DNA of 11,797 bases, from positions 1 to 11,797 of the forward strand of contig JAXDLT010000142.1 in the NCBI GenBank assembly GCA_034666465.1. Direction: 5' to 3'. This document shows, piece after piece, positions 1-7,350 of this stretch. The stretch's first letter is position 1. Every line of letters begins with the position of its first letter. The translations under genes and the position numbers were made by a program. The notes below the pieces were generated by a model that was not told where the DNA came from, made no database searches, and saw only the letters and a program-made list of their open reading frames with translations. This DNA is from CF-96 sp028287605 (GTDB taxonomy: Bacteria > Chloroflexota > Dormibacteria > Aeolococcales > Aeolococcaceae).

Positions 1-705
1 GTGGCCGAGCACCGTGCTCGCGCTGCCCGCGGCGGCGTGGGTTATGAACTGGAGGACGACTAAGATCAGCTCCACGAGGGCGAACCAGCCGTGGGCCTCC
101 GCGAGCCGCCGCTCCGTCCCCGCCGCCGCCCGGCGCCGGGCGGCCACCGCGACGACCGCCGCCGCGGCGCTCATCCCCGACGCGAGGAAGAGGCCGCCGA
201 GCGTCCAGGTGTCGCTCCACACCGCCTCGTTGCTCACGCTGAGCAGCACCCCGGTGTAGGAGGCCACGAAGAGACCGAGGACCGCGCCGGCAAGGGTGAC
301 GGCGGTGCCCAGCCGCCCCGCCATCAGCCGCGCCACGCCCGCCGGCCGGCCCAGGGCGGCGAGGAACGACACCAGGGCGAGCACGGAGAAGAGGCTCAGC
401 GCCCAGACCCCCACCGACATCGGCGACTCGGGGCGCAGGGTGAGCCCCCCGCCGCCCGGGGAGGTGTTCACGAGCATGTGCCAGAACCGGGCGGGCGAGC
501 CCAGGTCGAGGGTCAGCAGCACGGGGCAGATCACGATCGCCGGGAGGGCGACGAGGAAGGCGACCCGCTCGGCGGTGCGGTCGACGCCGGTCAGGCGGAG
601 GAGGGCGCCGATGACGTACGCCCCCCCGGCGATGCCCGCGAGGAGGAAGTACAGGAGGATGTACCAGCGCCAGTCGGGCGAGACCGCGAAGTGCTCGTTG
701 GGCAT
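1..705 (-). CDS. nrfD: NrfD-family membrane subunit of formate dehydrogenase, operon 1 (partial, C-terminus beyond window)
   Basis: This is the integral membrane subunit expected to anchor the formate dehydrogenase and pass electrons from the iron-sulfur subunit to quinone. Translation from the ATG at 705 stays open for 235 residues to the window edge, so the C-terminus is missing. Hydrophobic segments lie at about residues 15-35, 48-66, 97-116, 134-155, 166-190 and 205-225. The stretches LLYFLLAGIAGGAYVIGAL and LTLDLGSPARFWHML, and the later SPM..G.W and SYTG motifs, match the NrfD/PsrC family and recur in the paralogue at 5576-6535. E. coli FdnI, a dihaem cytochrome b, is a different family. 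The start overlaps the stop of the iron-sulfur gene by one base (TGATG), which indicates translational coupling and membership of the same complex. The family assignment is firm; the quinone partner is inferred. Confidence 0.93.
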   Translation of the reverse strand, partial: MPNEHFAVSPDWRWYILLYFLLAGIAGGAYVIGALLRLTGVDRTAERVAFLVALPAIVICPVLLTLDLGSPARFWHMLVNTSPGGGGLTLRPESPMSVGVWALSLFSVLALVSFLAALGRPAGVARLMAGRLGTAVTLAGAVLGLFVASYTGVLLSVSNEAVWSDTWTLGGLFLASGMSAAAAVVAVAARRRAAAGTERRLAEAHGWFALVELILVVLQFITHAAAGSASTVLGH

Positions 706-1523
706 CAGCGTGTCTCCGGGCTCTCGTTCCTGCGGCGGAGGGCGATCAGCCCGCCGAGCACGGCGAGCACCGAGCCGAGCAGCGCCCCGAGGTAGCCGGG
801 GGCGTTGTTGCGCCCCGGCCGCACCGCGCTGGCGGCGCTGGGCAGCCCGTAGGTCTCGGGCCTGTCCATGAGCAGGAAGAAGGCGCCGAGGCCGCCGTAG
901 ACCCGGCTGTCGCGGCCGTAGAGGCGGGCCTGGTCGTGACCGTCGCCGTGCAGGGTGGCGAGCCGGGCGTCGGCCCGCTGGTGCAGCTGGTCGAGCGGCC
1001 CGAACTGGATCGACTGGGTGGGGCAGGCCTGGGCGCACGCTGGCTGCATCCCCGCCTGGAGGCGGTCGTAGCACAGGGTGCACTTGCGCACCGTGCCGGT
1101 GTCGCCGTGGAAGCCGATGACCCCGAAGGGGCAGGCACTGATGCAGTTGCGGCAGCCGTTGCAGACGTCCTGCTGGATGAGCACGGTGTCGAACTCGGTG
1201 CGGATGATCGCGCCGGTGGGGCAGACGTCCATGCAGCTCGCCTGGTTGCAGTGCTTGCAGACGTCGGACATCATCAGGAACGCCTGCTGTCCGCCGCCGC
1301 CCCCGGGCGCCGGGGGCGTGAACCGCTCGACGAACCGGACGTGGCGCCAGTTCATGGCATCGAGCTGGCCGGTGTTGTCGAGGCTGTCGCCGAGGAAGCG
1401 GGGAGCGTTGCCGGGGAGCTGGTTCCACTCCTTGCAGGCCACCTCGCAGGCCTTGCAGCCGATGCAGATGCTGGTGTCGGTGAAGAAGCCATAGGCCGTG
1501 CCCGGCGAGATCCTGGCAGGCAT
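705..1523 (-). CDS. fdnH: Formate dehydrogenase iron-sulfur (beta) subunit, operon 1
   Basis: This is the electron-transfer subunit between the catalytic subunit and the NrfD-type membrane protein. Its 272 residues hold four four-cysteine sets typical of FdnH/FdoH: C20-C23-C26-C30, C89-C92-C97-C101, C121-C124-C127-C131 and C148-C151-C163-C167, enough for four [4Fe-4S] clusters. A glycine/proline-rich loop sits at residues 70-79. A hydrophobic segment at about 244-262 followed by LRRR is the C-terminal membrane anchor seen in FdnH; positive-inside logic puts the C-terminus in the cytoplasm and the cluster domains outside. The ATG at 1523 lies 2 bases after the fdhE stop, and the stop overlaps the membrane-subunit start. 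The Shine-Dalgarno is weak, so translation is probably coupled. There is no signal peptide of its own; by analogy to E. coli it would be co-exported with the Tat-bearing alpha subunit. The reading frame is open far upstream, but the extension lies inside fdhE and was not used. Confidence 0.96.
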   Translation of the reverse strand: MPARISPGTAYGFFTDTSICIGCKACEVACKEWNQLPGNAPRFLGDSLDNTGQLDAMNWRHVRFVERFTPPAPGGGGGQQAFLMMSDVCKHCNQASCMDVCPTGAIIRTEFDTVLIQQDVCNGCRNCISACPFGVIGFHGDTGTVRKCTLCYDRLQAGMQPACAQACPTQSIQFGPLDQLHQRADARLATLHGDGHDQARLYGRDSRVYGGLGAFFLLMDRPETYGLPSAASAVRPGRNNAPGYLGALLGSVLAVLGGLIALRRRNESPETR

Positions 1524-1525
1524 GG

Positions 1526-2308
1526 CTACAACCCCATGAGGTTGGGCACGATCTTGCCGAGGCCCAGGCTCTCGGCGTGGAGGGCGAGGGGCATCGCCGC
1601 CAGCTCGTCGACCGGGGGCACCGCCTCGGCGTCCTTGCGCAGGTCGACGCTGATCAGGTAGCGGCGGCAGCTCTCGCATCCCTCGACACGGGCGTGGGGG
1701 ATCCAGTCGCCCTCCTCGTAGATGGGCAGCAGCCGGCTGTCGGTCTCCCCGCAGCCGGCGCACACCATCCGCGGATACGGCCAGGCCGCCAGGCAGCGCG
1801 AGCAGACCAGCCGCCGCCGCGAGCCGCTCAGCGCCTCCCCGGGCTCGATCACGGCGAGCTGCGGGAGGCCCCCGCAGCGGGGGCAGTGGCGGGCGTCGAC
1901 CTCCGCCGCCGGGGTGAGCGCCTCGCCGAGCGCCTCCAGCACCGGGGAGGCGGCCGCGCGCGCCAGGTAGCGGTCGAGCTGCGACTGCTCCTCCCCCACC
2001 AGCCAGCCGTGCACCAGCGCCTGCAGGCCGCCCCCCTCGAAGCGGCTCCACGCCCGCTCGGCGAGCAGGTCGGGGCCGGCGGCGACGGTCGCCTCGACCA
2101 CCATGGGCAGCACCTCGGCGGCGGCGTGCGCGGCCACCGCGTCGATGCCGTCCAGCGGCGGCGTCCGGGCGAAGGCGGGCTCCTGGACGTCGAGCAGGGC
2201 GTCGTGCAGCCGCAGCACCTCGGTGGCGAAGGGATAGCGCCGGGTCAGCTCGGCGCCGCGACGGCGGCGGTCGTCCCAGCGGGGGTCAGCGGGCATGGCG
2301 GCGGCCAT
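1526..2308 (-). CDS. fdhE: Formate dehydrogenase accessory protein FdhE
   Basis: FdhE is a cytoplasmic maturation factor needed for active formate dehydrogenase in E. coli; it binds iron in rubredoxin-like sites and interacts with the catalytic subunit before export. This 260-residue protein has the family's layout: a helical N-terminal half and a C-terminal half with four CxxC pairs at C142/C145, C169/C172, C183/C186 and C211/C214, the first in HCPRCGGLP. It is somewhat shorter than the E. coli protein (about 309). The ATG at 2308 overlaps the alpha-subunit stop (TGATG) and has GAGAGG five bases upstream; a second ATG four codons on (2296) is a less likely start. The gene lies between the alpha and beta structural genes, so it is co-transcribed with the enzyme it matures. 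In E. coli it lies downstream of fdoGHI instead. No second fdhE is present for operon 2, so this copy may serve both enzymes (inference). Confidence 0.95.
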   Translation of the reverse strand: MAAAMPADPRWDDRRRRGAELTRRYPFATEVLRLHDALLDVQEPAFARTPPLDGIDAVAAHAAAEVLPMVVEATVAAGPDLLAERAWSRFEGGGLQALVHGWLVGEEQSQLDRYLARAAASPVLEALGEALTPAAEVDARHCPRCGGLPQLAVIEPGEALSGSRRRLVCSRCLAAWPYPRMVCAGCGETDSRLLPIYEEGDWIPHARVEGCESCRRYLISVDLRKDAEAVPPVDELAAMPLALHAESLGLGKIVPNLMGL

Positions 2309-5300
2309 CACATCCTCTCCACGTTCACGAGGAACGCCTTGAACTCCGGGGTGCGCGCGTTGGCGTCGCCGACGAAGGGGGTGAGCGCGTTGGCCAGCCA
2401 GTTGGCGCCCCGGTTGGGGTCGCGGTCGGCGGCGACGCCGATGAAGCCCCAGTGGATGGGGATGCCCACCTGGTAGACGGTCATGCCGTCCACGGTGAGC
2501 GGCTGCAGCCGCGGGGTGACCAGGGCCAGCACCTCGAGCCGGCCGCGCGCCGACGACACGCGCACCCGGTCGCCGGTGCGGATGCCCTTCTGCTCCGCCA
2601 GCTGCACCGGCAGCTCGACGAACGGCTCCGGCTGGAGCCCGACCAGCAGGGGCACGTGCTGGGTGACGTAGTGCTCGTGCTCGGTGAGCCGGTAGCTGGT
2701 GGCGATGTACGGGTAGTCCTTCGCGGTGCCGAACCGGTTCCTCCTGCCCGCGGCCTGGTCGTAGAGGAAGGCCACCGGGGAGGCCGACACCCGGGGATGC
2801 AGCGGGTTGGTGATCGGCGACTCCACCGGCTCGTAGTGCTCGGGGAACGGACCGTCGATGGTGGAGTTGGAGAAGAGCCGTCCCACCCCCTCGCCGTTCA
2901 TGATGAAGGGCAGCCAGGCGTTGGGATCCGACGGGCTCATGGTCGCAGGGTAGTCGGGCACGTCGCCCACCCACCTGCTGCCGTCCCACTGGATGCCCGG
3001 CCGGGCCGGGTCCCACGGCCTCCCCGCCAGGTCGGCGGAGGCGCGGTTGTAGAGCACCCGCCGGTTGAGCGGCCAGCTCCAGGCCCAGTTGGGATAGTGG
3101 CCGAGCCCGGTGGGATCGTTCCTCGCCGGGTCGTCGACCCCCTGCCGGCGGCGGGCGAGGTTGCCGCTCTCGGGATAGAAGCCGGTGTAGATCCAGTTGC
3201 CCGCGGTGGTGGTGCCGTCGTCCTTGAGCAGCGCGAAGCTCGCCAGCCGCTTCCCGGTGGCGAGGTCTCGGCCGTTCACCTCCCGGGCGATCTCGTCGAG
3301 GGCCGGCCGGTGCGGATCCGCGTAGTCCATGGTCAGCTGCATCACCGGGTCGGGAAAGCGCCCGCCCTGCTGCTGGTACAGCGTCCGCACCCGCAGCAGC
3401 AGCTCGGCGAGGATCCAGTGGTCGTGGCGCGACTGGCCCTCGGGGGGCAGCACCTGGTCCTTCCACTGCATCCAGCGCCCGCTGTTCACGAAGGAGCCGT
3501 CCTTCTCGATCCAGTGGGTCGTGGGCAGCATGAAGACCTCGGTGCGCACCGTGGCCGGGTCGACTCCGGGGGCGTGCCAGAACTCCGAGCTGGTGGTGGG
3601 CAGCGGGTCCATCACCACCAGCCAGTCCAGGTTGCCGAGCGCGGTCATCACCTGGTTCGAGTCGGGCCCGATGCTGGTCGCGGTCATCCCCGAGAGCAGC
3701 ACCCCCTTCATCCTCCCCTTCAACGCGTTGTCGTAGATCGACATCCACGAGGCGTTCTGCGCCGGCTTGGGGAGGTGGTCGAAGGCGTACTGGTTGCCGG
3801 CGGTGGCGGCGTCGCCGTACCACGTCCTCAGCAGGCTCACCATGAACTTCCGGTAGTTGGCGCCGAGGAAGTTCCAGGAGTTCGGGTCGCTGCGCCTGCT
3901 CGCGCTCTGGGCGACGTAGTCGTCGAGGGTCCTCTGACCCGGAGCGGGCACGCGCAGGTAGCCGGGGAGGATCTCCCAGGAGATGGCGTTGTCGGTGTTC
4001 CCCTGGATGTTGGCGTGGCCGCGCTCGGCGTTCATGCCCCCGCCGGGGCGGCCGATGTTGCCGAGCAGCAGCTGCAGAATCGCCCCGGAGCGGATCAGCT
4101 GCGAGCCGGTGGTGTGGTGGGTGAGGCCGACGGCGTAGACGATGGTCATCACCCGGTCGGGGCGGCCCATCTCGCCCACCATCCGGGCCACCTCGAGGAA
4201 TCGCGCCCGGGGGATGCCGGTGATGCGCTCCACCATCTCCGGCGTGTACCGCGCGTAGTGCTGCTTCATCAGCTGGAACACGCAGCGCGGGTCCTGCAGG
4301 GTGGGATCGCGCCGGGCGAAGGCGTCGAGCGACGTGCCCTGCGGGCTCTGCCCGGACACCTGGACCTGCTGCTGCGGCTGCCCGGCGCCCGCCTGGCTGG
4401 GGGCGGCCGTCCCCTCGTACGCCCACGTGGAGATGTCGTAGGTGCGCCTGCCGGCGTCGTACCCGGAGAAGAGGCCGTCCTGGAAGCCGTATCCCTCCTG
4501 CACGATCCAGGAGGCGTTGGTGTAGTTGCGCACGTACTCGTCGTGGAACTGGTTGTTCTGGAGCACCTGGTTGATGAGGCCGCCGAAGTAGGCGGCGTCG
4601 GTGCCGGTGCGGATCGGCAGGTGGACGTCGGCGACCGCGGAGGTGCGGGTGAAGCGCGGGTCGGTGTGGACGATCCGCGCGCCGCGCTCGAGCTTGGCCC
4701 GCACGAACCACTGGAAGCCGACCGGGTGCGCCTCAGCCGGGTTGGCACCGTTGATCAGGATGAGGTCGGCGTTCCTGATGTCGCGCCAGTGGTTGGTCAT
4801 GGCCCCCCGGCCGAACGTGGCGGCCAGACTGACCACCGTGGGGCCGTGTCAAACACGCGCCTGCTGTTCGAGGTGGACCACCCCCAGGGCGCGCATCACC
4901 TTGGCGGCGAGGTAGCCCTCCTCGTTGCTGAAGGCGGCGCCGCCGGCGAAGGCGATGCCCTCGCAGCGGTTGACGGTGTTGCCGTTGGCGTCCTCGGTGA
5001 CGAAGGTGGCGTCGCGTGCGCGCTTGACGTTGGCGGCGATGCGGTCGAGGGCCGCGTCCCAGGAGATCGGCTGCCACGCGGTGGCGCCGGGGGGGCGGTG
5101 GAGGGGCTGGTCGACCCGCCGGGCCGAGGTGGCCAGCTGCATCGCGGTGGCGCCCTTGGGGCAGAGCCTGCCCTCGTTGACCGGGCTGTCGGGGTCGCCC
5201 TCGATCTGCAGCAGCCGCACCGAGCCGTCGGCCTGCCTGCGGGTGTACGCGACCAGCGAGCAGCCCACCGCGCAGTAGGGGCAGACGGAGTGCGACTCGG

Positions 5301-5433
5301 TGGCGCCGTGGATGCGCAGCTGCTGGGCGACGCCGCGCGCCTGGGTGAGGTCGAAGCCGAGCCCGCTGAGCGCCAGCGCCCCGCCGCCCGCGGCGCCGAG
5401 CTTCAGAAACCCGCGGCGGCTGACGGTCGGCAT
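2308..5433 (-). CDS. fdnG: Formate dehydrogenase major (alpha) subunit, selenocysteine-containing, Tat-exported, operon 1
   Basis: This is the catalytic subunit that oxidises formate to CO2 at a bis-MGD Mo/W centre. The product is 1041 residues with TGA at 4849-4851 read as selenocysteine 195, in the motif QARV-U-HGPTV, nearly the same as E. coli FdnG. Without readthrough the gene would look like two separate ORFs. The N-terminus, MPTVSRRGFLKLGAAGGGA, is a twin-arginine signal peptide with a hydrophobic core to about residue 33, so the enzyme should act outside the membrane. The N-terminal [4Fe-4S] cluster is C51-C54-C58-C91, with the CPKG lysine at 93. Cofactor-binding motifs include NGANPAEAHPVG (about 229-240) and GNIGRPGGG (about 459-467), and a molydopterin-binding domain ends the protein. 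A Gln-rich insertion lies at about 344-366. The ATG at 5433 has GGAGG seven bases upstream. A promoter lies at 5487-5516. Confidence 0.97.
4819..4851 (-). other. Selenocysteine UGA and SECIS-like hairpin of the operon 1 alpha subunit
   Basis: On the minus strand the TGA (4851-4849) is followed by 11 nt and then a hairpin at 4837-4819. GGUGGUC pairs with GGCCGCC (two G-U pairs) around the loop AGUCU; an extra A-U pair could shrink the loop to GUC. E. coli fdhF and fdnG have the same 11-nt spacing, with a stem whose tip carries GGUCU and which SelB binds. Codons on both sides translate smoothly as conserved FdnG sequence, which supports recoding over a pseudogene or sequencing error. Pairing was done by eye. 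Confidence 0.85.
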
Positions 5434-5476
5434 CGAGCCCCCTCCGACGAATACACCAGCCGGACGATGACGGCTT

Positions 5477-5497
5477 GTGCGTTGCAAACATACGCAC
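5477..5497. promoter_or_regulatory. Inverted repeat overlapping the -10 of operon 1, candidate operator
   Basis: GTGCGT (5477-5482) and ACGCAC (5492-5497) are perfect inverted half-sites separated by nine bases. The repeat covers the -10 hexamer and the predicted start site, a position where a bound protein would normally repress. The regulator is unknown and the half-sites are short. Confidence 0.4.
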
Positions 5498-5516
5498 GGC
5501 ACCGAGGGAGTGTCAA
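5487..5516 (-). promoter_or_regulatory. Promoter of operon 1 (sigma-70 type)
   Basis: On the minus strand a perfect -35 TTGACA (5516-5511) is followed by an 18-base spacer and TATGTT (5492-5487) as -10. Transcription would start near 5480, giving a leader of about 47 nt before the ATG at 5433. Such A/T-rich elements stand out in this GC-rich sequence. Position and quality suggest that operon 1 is transcribed separately from operon 2. Confidence 0.7.
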
Positions 5517-5537
5517 CGAGTTCCGACCATCGCTGCC

Positions 5538-5547
5538 TGCAATTGCA
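5538..5547. promoter_or_regulatory. TGCAATTGCA palindrome upstream of the operon 1 promoter
   Basis: This perfect 10-base palindrome is A/T-richer than its surroundings. Its centre lies about 62 bases upstream of the predicted start at 5480, a typical place for an activator site. No known regulator was matched. Confidence 0.3.
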
Positions 5548-5575
5548 TGTCGCGGGAGGTGCGGCGTGGACGGCG

Positions 5576-6535
5576 TCAGCGCCCCGGCGGGGTCTCCCCC
5601 AGCACCGCCTCGGGGTCGAGGGCCGACGCCTCGCCGCCGCGCACCACCGCGGCGCGCAGGCAGAGGCCGCCGGCCAGGGTGGCCGCGGCGCCGGCGAGCC
5701 GCACCGGACGCCGGTGGCGCACCCGCGCCGGGAGCAGCGACAGGGCCAGCGGCACCGCCAGCCCGGCGCCGGCGTACCCGCCCCAGAACAGCGCGCGCTC
5801 GCGGCCCCGGACCAGCGGCCGCCGCGCCACCGGACCGAGCTGGTGCAGCCAGGCTCCGGCGAGGGCCACCTCACCCAGCAGCGCGGCACGCTCGGGAAGC
5901 TCGAGCGCGCTCCCGTCCTCGCCGGTGACGGCGAGCGCGCCCTGCACCGCGGCGCCGCCGGTGGCCGCCGACGACGCCATGAACAGCGGGCCGAGCAGCG
6001 GGGTGCGCGCCCACAGCGGCACCGCGGTGGCGGCGAGCAGGGTGCCGGTGTACCCGGAGAAGAAGAGCGCCACCAGGCTGCCGGGCAGGGTGAGCAGCTC
6101 GGGGACGAGGCGGCCGGCGCGCCGCAGCAGCGCCGGCAGGGGAGCCGCGGCGGTGTGCGCGAGGGTGCGCAGCCCGCCGAGCGCGGATGCGGCGGAGAAG
6201 CCGGCGAACGCCCAGCTGCCCAGGTTCATCGGGGAGAGCGGCTTGACCAGGCGGAGCATGTGGTGGAAGCGCGCCGGCCGGCCCAGGTCGAGGATGAGCA
6301 GGGCCGGCGCCGGCGCGATCGCCACCGCGGAGACGAGATGGCCCGCCCGCGCCACCGGCCGCCCCCGCTCCCCGCCGAACCAGCGGGCCAGGGCGGCGAT
6401 CAGGTAGGCGGAGCCGGAGACGCCGCCGAGGAAGAAGTACCAGATGATCAGGTGGTGCCAGGACGGCGCGTTGAGCACCGGCTGCCCGGCATAGCCGGGA
6501 CGATCGCCGCAGCCGTCGCCGCTGCGCGGGGTCAT
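5576..6535 (-). CDS. nrfD: NrfD-family membrane subunit of formate dehydrogenase, operon 2
   Basis: This complete 319-residue polytopic membrane protein is the paralogue of the truncated subunit at the left edge and should connect the operon 2 iron-sulfur subunit to quinone. Family hallmarks are IIWYFFLGGVSGSAYLIAAL (about 30-49), LILDLGRPARFHHML (about 80-94), SPMNLGSWAF (101-110) and GYTGTLL (161-167). Roughly eight hydrophobic segments can be seen, at about 30-50, 65-83, 103-122, 146-168, 180-204, 218-234, 248-268 and 278-296, the usual number for NrfD/PsrC. The N-terminal 25 residues are polar and Gly/Pro-rich. The ATG at 6535 overlaps the iron-sulfur gene stop as ATGA, so translation is coupled. 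An in-frame extension upstream to 7033 lies inside the iron-sulfur gene and was rejected. No haem-ligand pattern like that of FdnI is expected in this family. Confidence 0.93.
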   Translation of the reverse strand: MTPRSGDGCGDRPGYAGQPVLNAPSWHHLIIWYFFLGGVSGSAYLIAALARWFGGERGRPVARAGHLVSAVAIAPAPALLILDLGRPARFHHMLRLVKPLSPMNLGSWAFAGFSAASALGGLRTLAHTAAAPLPALLRRAGRLVPELLTLPGSLVALFFSGYTGTLLAATAVPLWARTPLLGPLFMASSAATGGAAVQGALAVTGEDGSALELPERAALLGEVALAGAWLHQLGPVARRPLVRGRERALFWGGYAGAGLAVPLALSLLPARVRHRRPVRLAGAAATLAGGLCLRAAVVRGGEASALDPEAVLGETPPGR

Positions 6536-7350
6536 CGCCGCGCGCCCCGCCGCAGCGAGAGCGCCGACAGCACCGCCCACCCGACGCCGACGGCGAGGTG
6601 CCCCGCGTAGCTGGGCAGCAGGTTGTGCCGGCCGGTGCGCGCCGCCAGCGGCAGCCCGTGCTTGCGGGGGTCGTCGCTGAGCACGAAGAGGGCGTGCAGC
6701 CCCGACGCGAGCTCGTCGGAGTCGCCCCACAGCCGGGCGCCGCCGGAGCCGCGCCGGTGCAGCTCGGCCACCCGCTCGCGGCCGCGCTCGGCGAGCTCGT
6801 CGAGCGGCCCGAAGGCGATCGAGCCGGTGGGGCAGGCCTTCGCGCACGCCGGCTGCTCGTCGATCTGCAGGCGGTCGTAGCACAGCGTGCACTTGTGCGC
6901 GCCGTGGTCCACCTCCGACCGGGCGATGACGCCGAAGGGGCAGGCGCCGACGCAGTAGCCGCACCCGTTGCAGATGTCGTCCTGCACGAACACGGTGCCG
7001 AACTCGGTGCGGACGATGGCGCCGGTGGGGCACACGTTCATGCAGCCGGCGTCCTCGCAGTGCTTGCAGACGTCGGAGATGAACAGCCAGCGGCCGCCCT
7101 CACGGGAGGCGTCGAACTGCTCGAGGAACTTCACGTGCCGCCAGGTGTCGCCGCCGAGGTGGCCGGTGTTGTCGTAGCTGATGCCCAGCCAGTCGTTGCC
7201 GTCGGCGGGCAGGCGGTTCCACTGCTTGCAGGCCACCTCGCACGCCTTGCAGCCGATGCAGATCGTCGAGTCGGTGAGGAAGCCGACGGTGGGGCGCTGC
7301 GGCCGCGGCTCGGCGCGCGCCCAGGGGTTGCTCGGCATCGAGGGGCTCAT
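6532..7350 (-). CDS. fdhB: Formate dehydrogenase iron-sulfur (beta) subunit, operon 2
   Basis: Like the operon 1 beta subunit, this protein has 272 residues and four cysteine sets for [4Fe-4S] clusters: C31-C34-C37-C41, C95-C98-C103-C107, C127-C130-C133-C137 and C154-C157-C169-C173. The signature CIGCKACEVACKQWN is almost the same as in operon 1. It has a longer N-terminal tail (about 11 extra residues, Pro/Arg-rich) and lacks the Gly-rich loop. A hydrophobic stretch at about 248-265 followed by LRRGARR is a C-terminal membrane anchor; the positive tail predicts a cytoplasmic C-terminus and hence external cluster domains, which is hard to reconcile with the missing Tat signal on the alpha subunit. 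The ATG at 7350 overlaps the alpha stop as ATGA. An ATG four codons in (7338) is the alternative start. fdhB is a generic symbol. Confidence 0.95.
   Translation of the reverse strand: MSPSMPSNPWARAEPRPQRPTVGFLTDSTICIGCKACEVACKQWNRLPADGNDWLGISYDNTGHLGGDTWRHVKFLEQFDASREGGRWLFISDVCKHCEDAGCMNVCPTGAIVRTEFGTVFVQDDICNGCGYCVGACPFGVIARSEVDHGAHKCTLCYDRLQIDEQPACAKACPTGSIAFGPLDELAERGRERVAELHRRGSGGARLWGDSDELASGLHALFVLSDDPRKHGLPLAARTGRHNLLPSYAGHLAVGVGWAVLSALSLRRGARR

Larger units (their letters stand above)
5434..5575. other. Intergenic region between the two formate dehydrogenase operons
   Basis: This 142-base gap separates the end of operon 2 from the start of operon 1. It holds the operon 1 promoter, an inverted repeat across its -10 and a 10-base palindrome at 5538-5547. 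It is visibly richer in A and T than the surrounding genes. I see no rho-independent terminator with a U-tract after the operon 2 membrane-subunit gene, so readthrough from operon 2 into operon 1 remains possible. Confidence 0.8.

Noticed and set aside
1526..4711. 1061-codon frame that would extend FdhE far upstream
   Set aside because: The extension runs through the alpha gene in another frame with Arg/Pro-rich nonsense composition. Only the part from 2308 on matches FdhE.
4849..4851. In-frame stop apparently splitting the operon 1 alpha gene into two pieces (pseudogene or frameshift)
   Set aside because: The TGA lies at the exact selenocysteine position of FdnG, with conserved sequence continuing in frame and a SECIS-like hairpin 11 nt downstream.
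2452..5928. Very long plus-strand open frame (1158 codons) opposite operon 1
   Set aside because: It is antisense to the conserved alpha gene and is a low-complexity Gly/Val/Arg/His-rich translation caused by high GC; no family is recognisable.
6536..7033. In-frame N-terminal extension of the operon 2 NrfD-type protein
   Set aside because: It lies wholly inside the iron-sulfur subunit gene; the ATG at 6535 with ATGA overlap is the natural start.
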